The position numbers were made by a program, and so were the translations under genes. Under the pieces are notes generated by a model. It was not told the origin of the DNA. It saw nothing but the letters and a program-made list of their open reading frames with translations, and did no database searches. DNA of 64,000 bases from Eubacterium_G segne (GTDB lineage: Bacteria; Bacillota; Clostridia; Lachnospirales; Lachnospiraceae): the NCBI RefSeq assembly GCF_014287775.1, contig NZ_JACOOZ010000007.1, forward strand, positions 130,105 to 194,104, read 5' to 3'. The number at the start of each line of letters is the position of its first letter. Positions within the stretch are counted from its first letter, which is position 1. Shown piece after piece: positions 63,647 to 64,000 of this stretch.

Positions 63647-64000
63647 TTAGGCTGTCTGTTTCTCGGCAAGCTGCCTCTTTAATTCCTCTATTTCTTTTTC
63701 ATATCTTCTACGTTCTTTTTCTATTTGACTTTGCTTTTCGTCCAGCTTCTCCTGCATTCTTTTACGTTCAGCTTCTCTTCCTCTTGCTTCTCCTCTTGCT
63801 TCTCCTAATGCTTCCCCACTCATTCTTGCATCCCTCATCATGTCATCAATTGCCTTACACATATCCTGCTTTTCCTCCTTCTCTTCAATCTTTATGTTAA
63901 TGTTTGCACATTCCCTTATTACCACCATGGCATCCCTTTCCATGTTTGAATATATGCTACGTTTTTCATTTAAAAGACTGTTCATCTTTTCCTTATCCCC
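63647..64000 (-). CDS. Rpn/PD-(D/E)XK-type nuclease or transposase, C-terminal part (runs off window)
   Basis: The frame is open to the right edge, so the start is missing; 117 codons plus stop are seen. The sequence (RDAMVVIRECANINIKIEEK, DMCKAIDDMMRDARMSGEAL) matches the C-terminal end of Rpn-family proteins. It is followed by the variable repeat EARGEARGREAERKR and a charged coiled coil common in Lachnospiraceae copies. The nuclease domain itself lies outside the window, so the family call rests on the tail only. Such genes are usually multicopy and mobile-like. Confidence 0.65.
   Translation of the reverse strand, partial: GDKEKMNSLLNEKRSIYSNMERDAMVVIRECANINIKIEEKEEKQDMCKAIDDMMRDARMSGEALGEARGEARGREAERKRMQEKLDEKQSQIEKERRRYEKEIEELKRQLAEKQTA

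Noticed and set aside
63640..63900. Plus-strand 86-codon Leu/Phe-rich frame
   Set aside because: It is antisense to the charged coiled-coil tail of the Rpn-like gene. Its membrane-like look is an artefact of that code.
1..64000. tRNA genes, prophage, complete insertion sequences, replication origin
   Set aside because: I saw no tRNA cloverleaf signature, integrase, complete transposase or DnaA-box cluster in the window. Only the tail of an Rpn-like gene at the right edge is mobile-like.

Overview
The window looks like a chromosome segment of a low-GC, spore-forming, monoderm Clostridium relative, most likely a Lachnospiraceae-type bacterium. Supporting signs are spore genes (spoIIR, a SipL-like SPOCS/LysM gene, a CotS-like gene), a long Gram-positive SRP RNA, a SAM-I riboswitch on metK, a T-box on leuA, a split transketolase, and the uvrC-hprK-(ROK kinase)-murB-rapZ-whiA-crh order. 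Almost every gene lies on the minus strand. Exceptions are spoIIR, the pyridoxamine kinase, a sigma-like gene and mecA.

Layout: 1-10.7 kb holds the murI start, spoIIR, ispE, the SipL-like gene, a small lipoprotein, a phosphohexomutase, the CotS-like gene, cca, and a divergent MocR regulator/pyridoxamine kinase pair. 10.8-25.4 kb is an accessory island. It has four tandem paralogous 138-residue genes, a 2928-residue RTX protein, a type I secretion ABC transporter with a degenerate C39-like domain, and a short HlyD-like adaptor. All read in one direction, with duplicated promoter regions and a broken gene upstream. 25.5-34 kb holds metK, leuA (fused to an AraC-type DNA-binding domain), murA, an M23 peptidase gene that seems to start at ATT, aroK, a flavin reductase-like gene and a TcaA-like membrane protein. 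33.9-45.9 kb holds a sigma-70-like gene without region 4, an Amt-PII fusion, and the operon dnaX-ybaB-recR-(TPR/P-loop protein)-split transketolase, then SRP RNA and tadA. 46-64 kb holds a GH18 lipoprotein, mecA, an rRNA methyltransferase, dnaE, the crh-whiA-rapZ-murB-ROK kinase-hprK-uvrC block, two lipoproteins, and the C-terminal end of an Rpn/PD-(D/E)XK-type gene.

The most notable system is the RTX island. The giant protein has an N-terminal non-repeat region with a hydrophobic stretch, then a module strongly resembling the calcium-dependent self-processing module of Neisseria FrpC (with the Asp-Pro scissile bond at residues 465-466), then nine RTX blocks separated by spacer domains. I infer a secreted, self-cleaving, possibly cross-linking RTX toxin or bacteriocin of a monoderm bacterium. 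The four small paralogs immediately upstream are candidate immunity proteins. The transporter and adaptor fit export across a single membrane: the adaptor lacks the long helical hairpin that reaches TolC. The immunity role is inference from position, copy number and pattern of variation, not from recognised homology.
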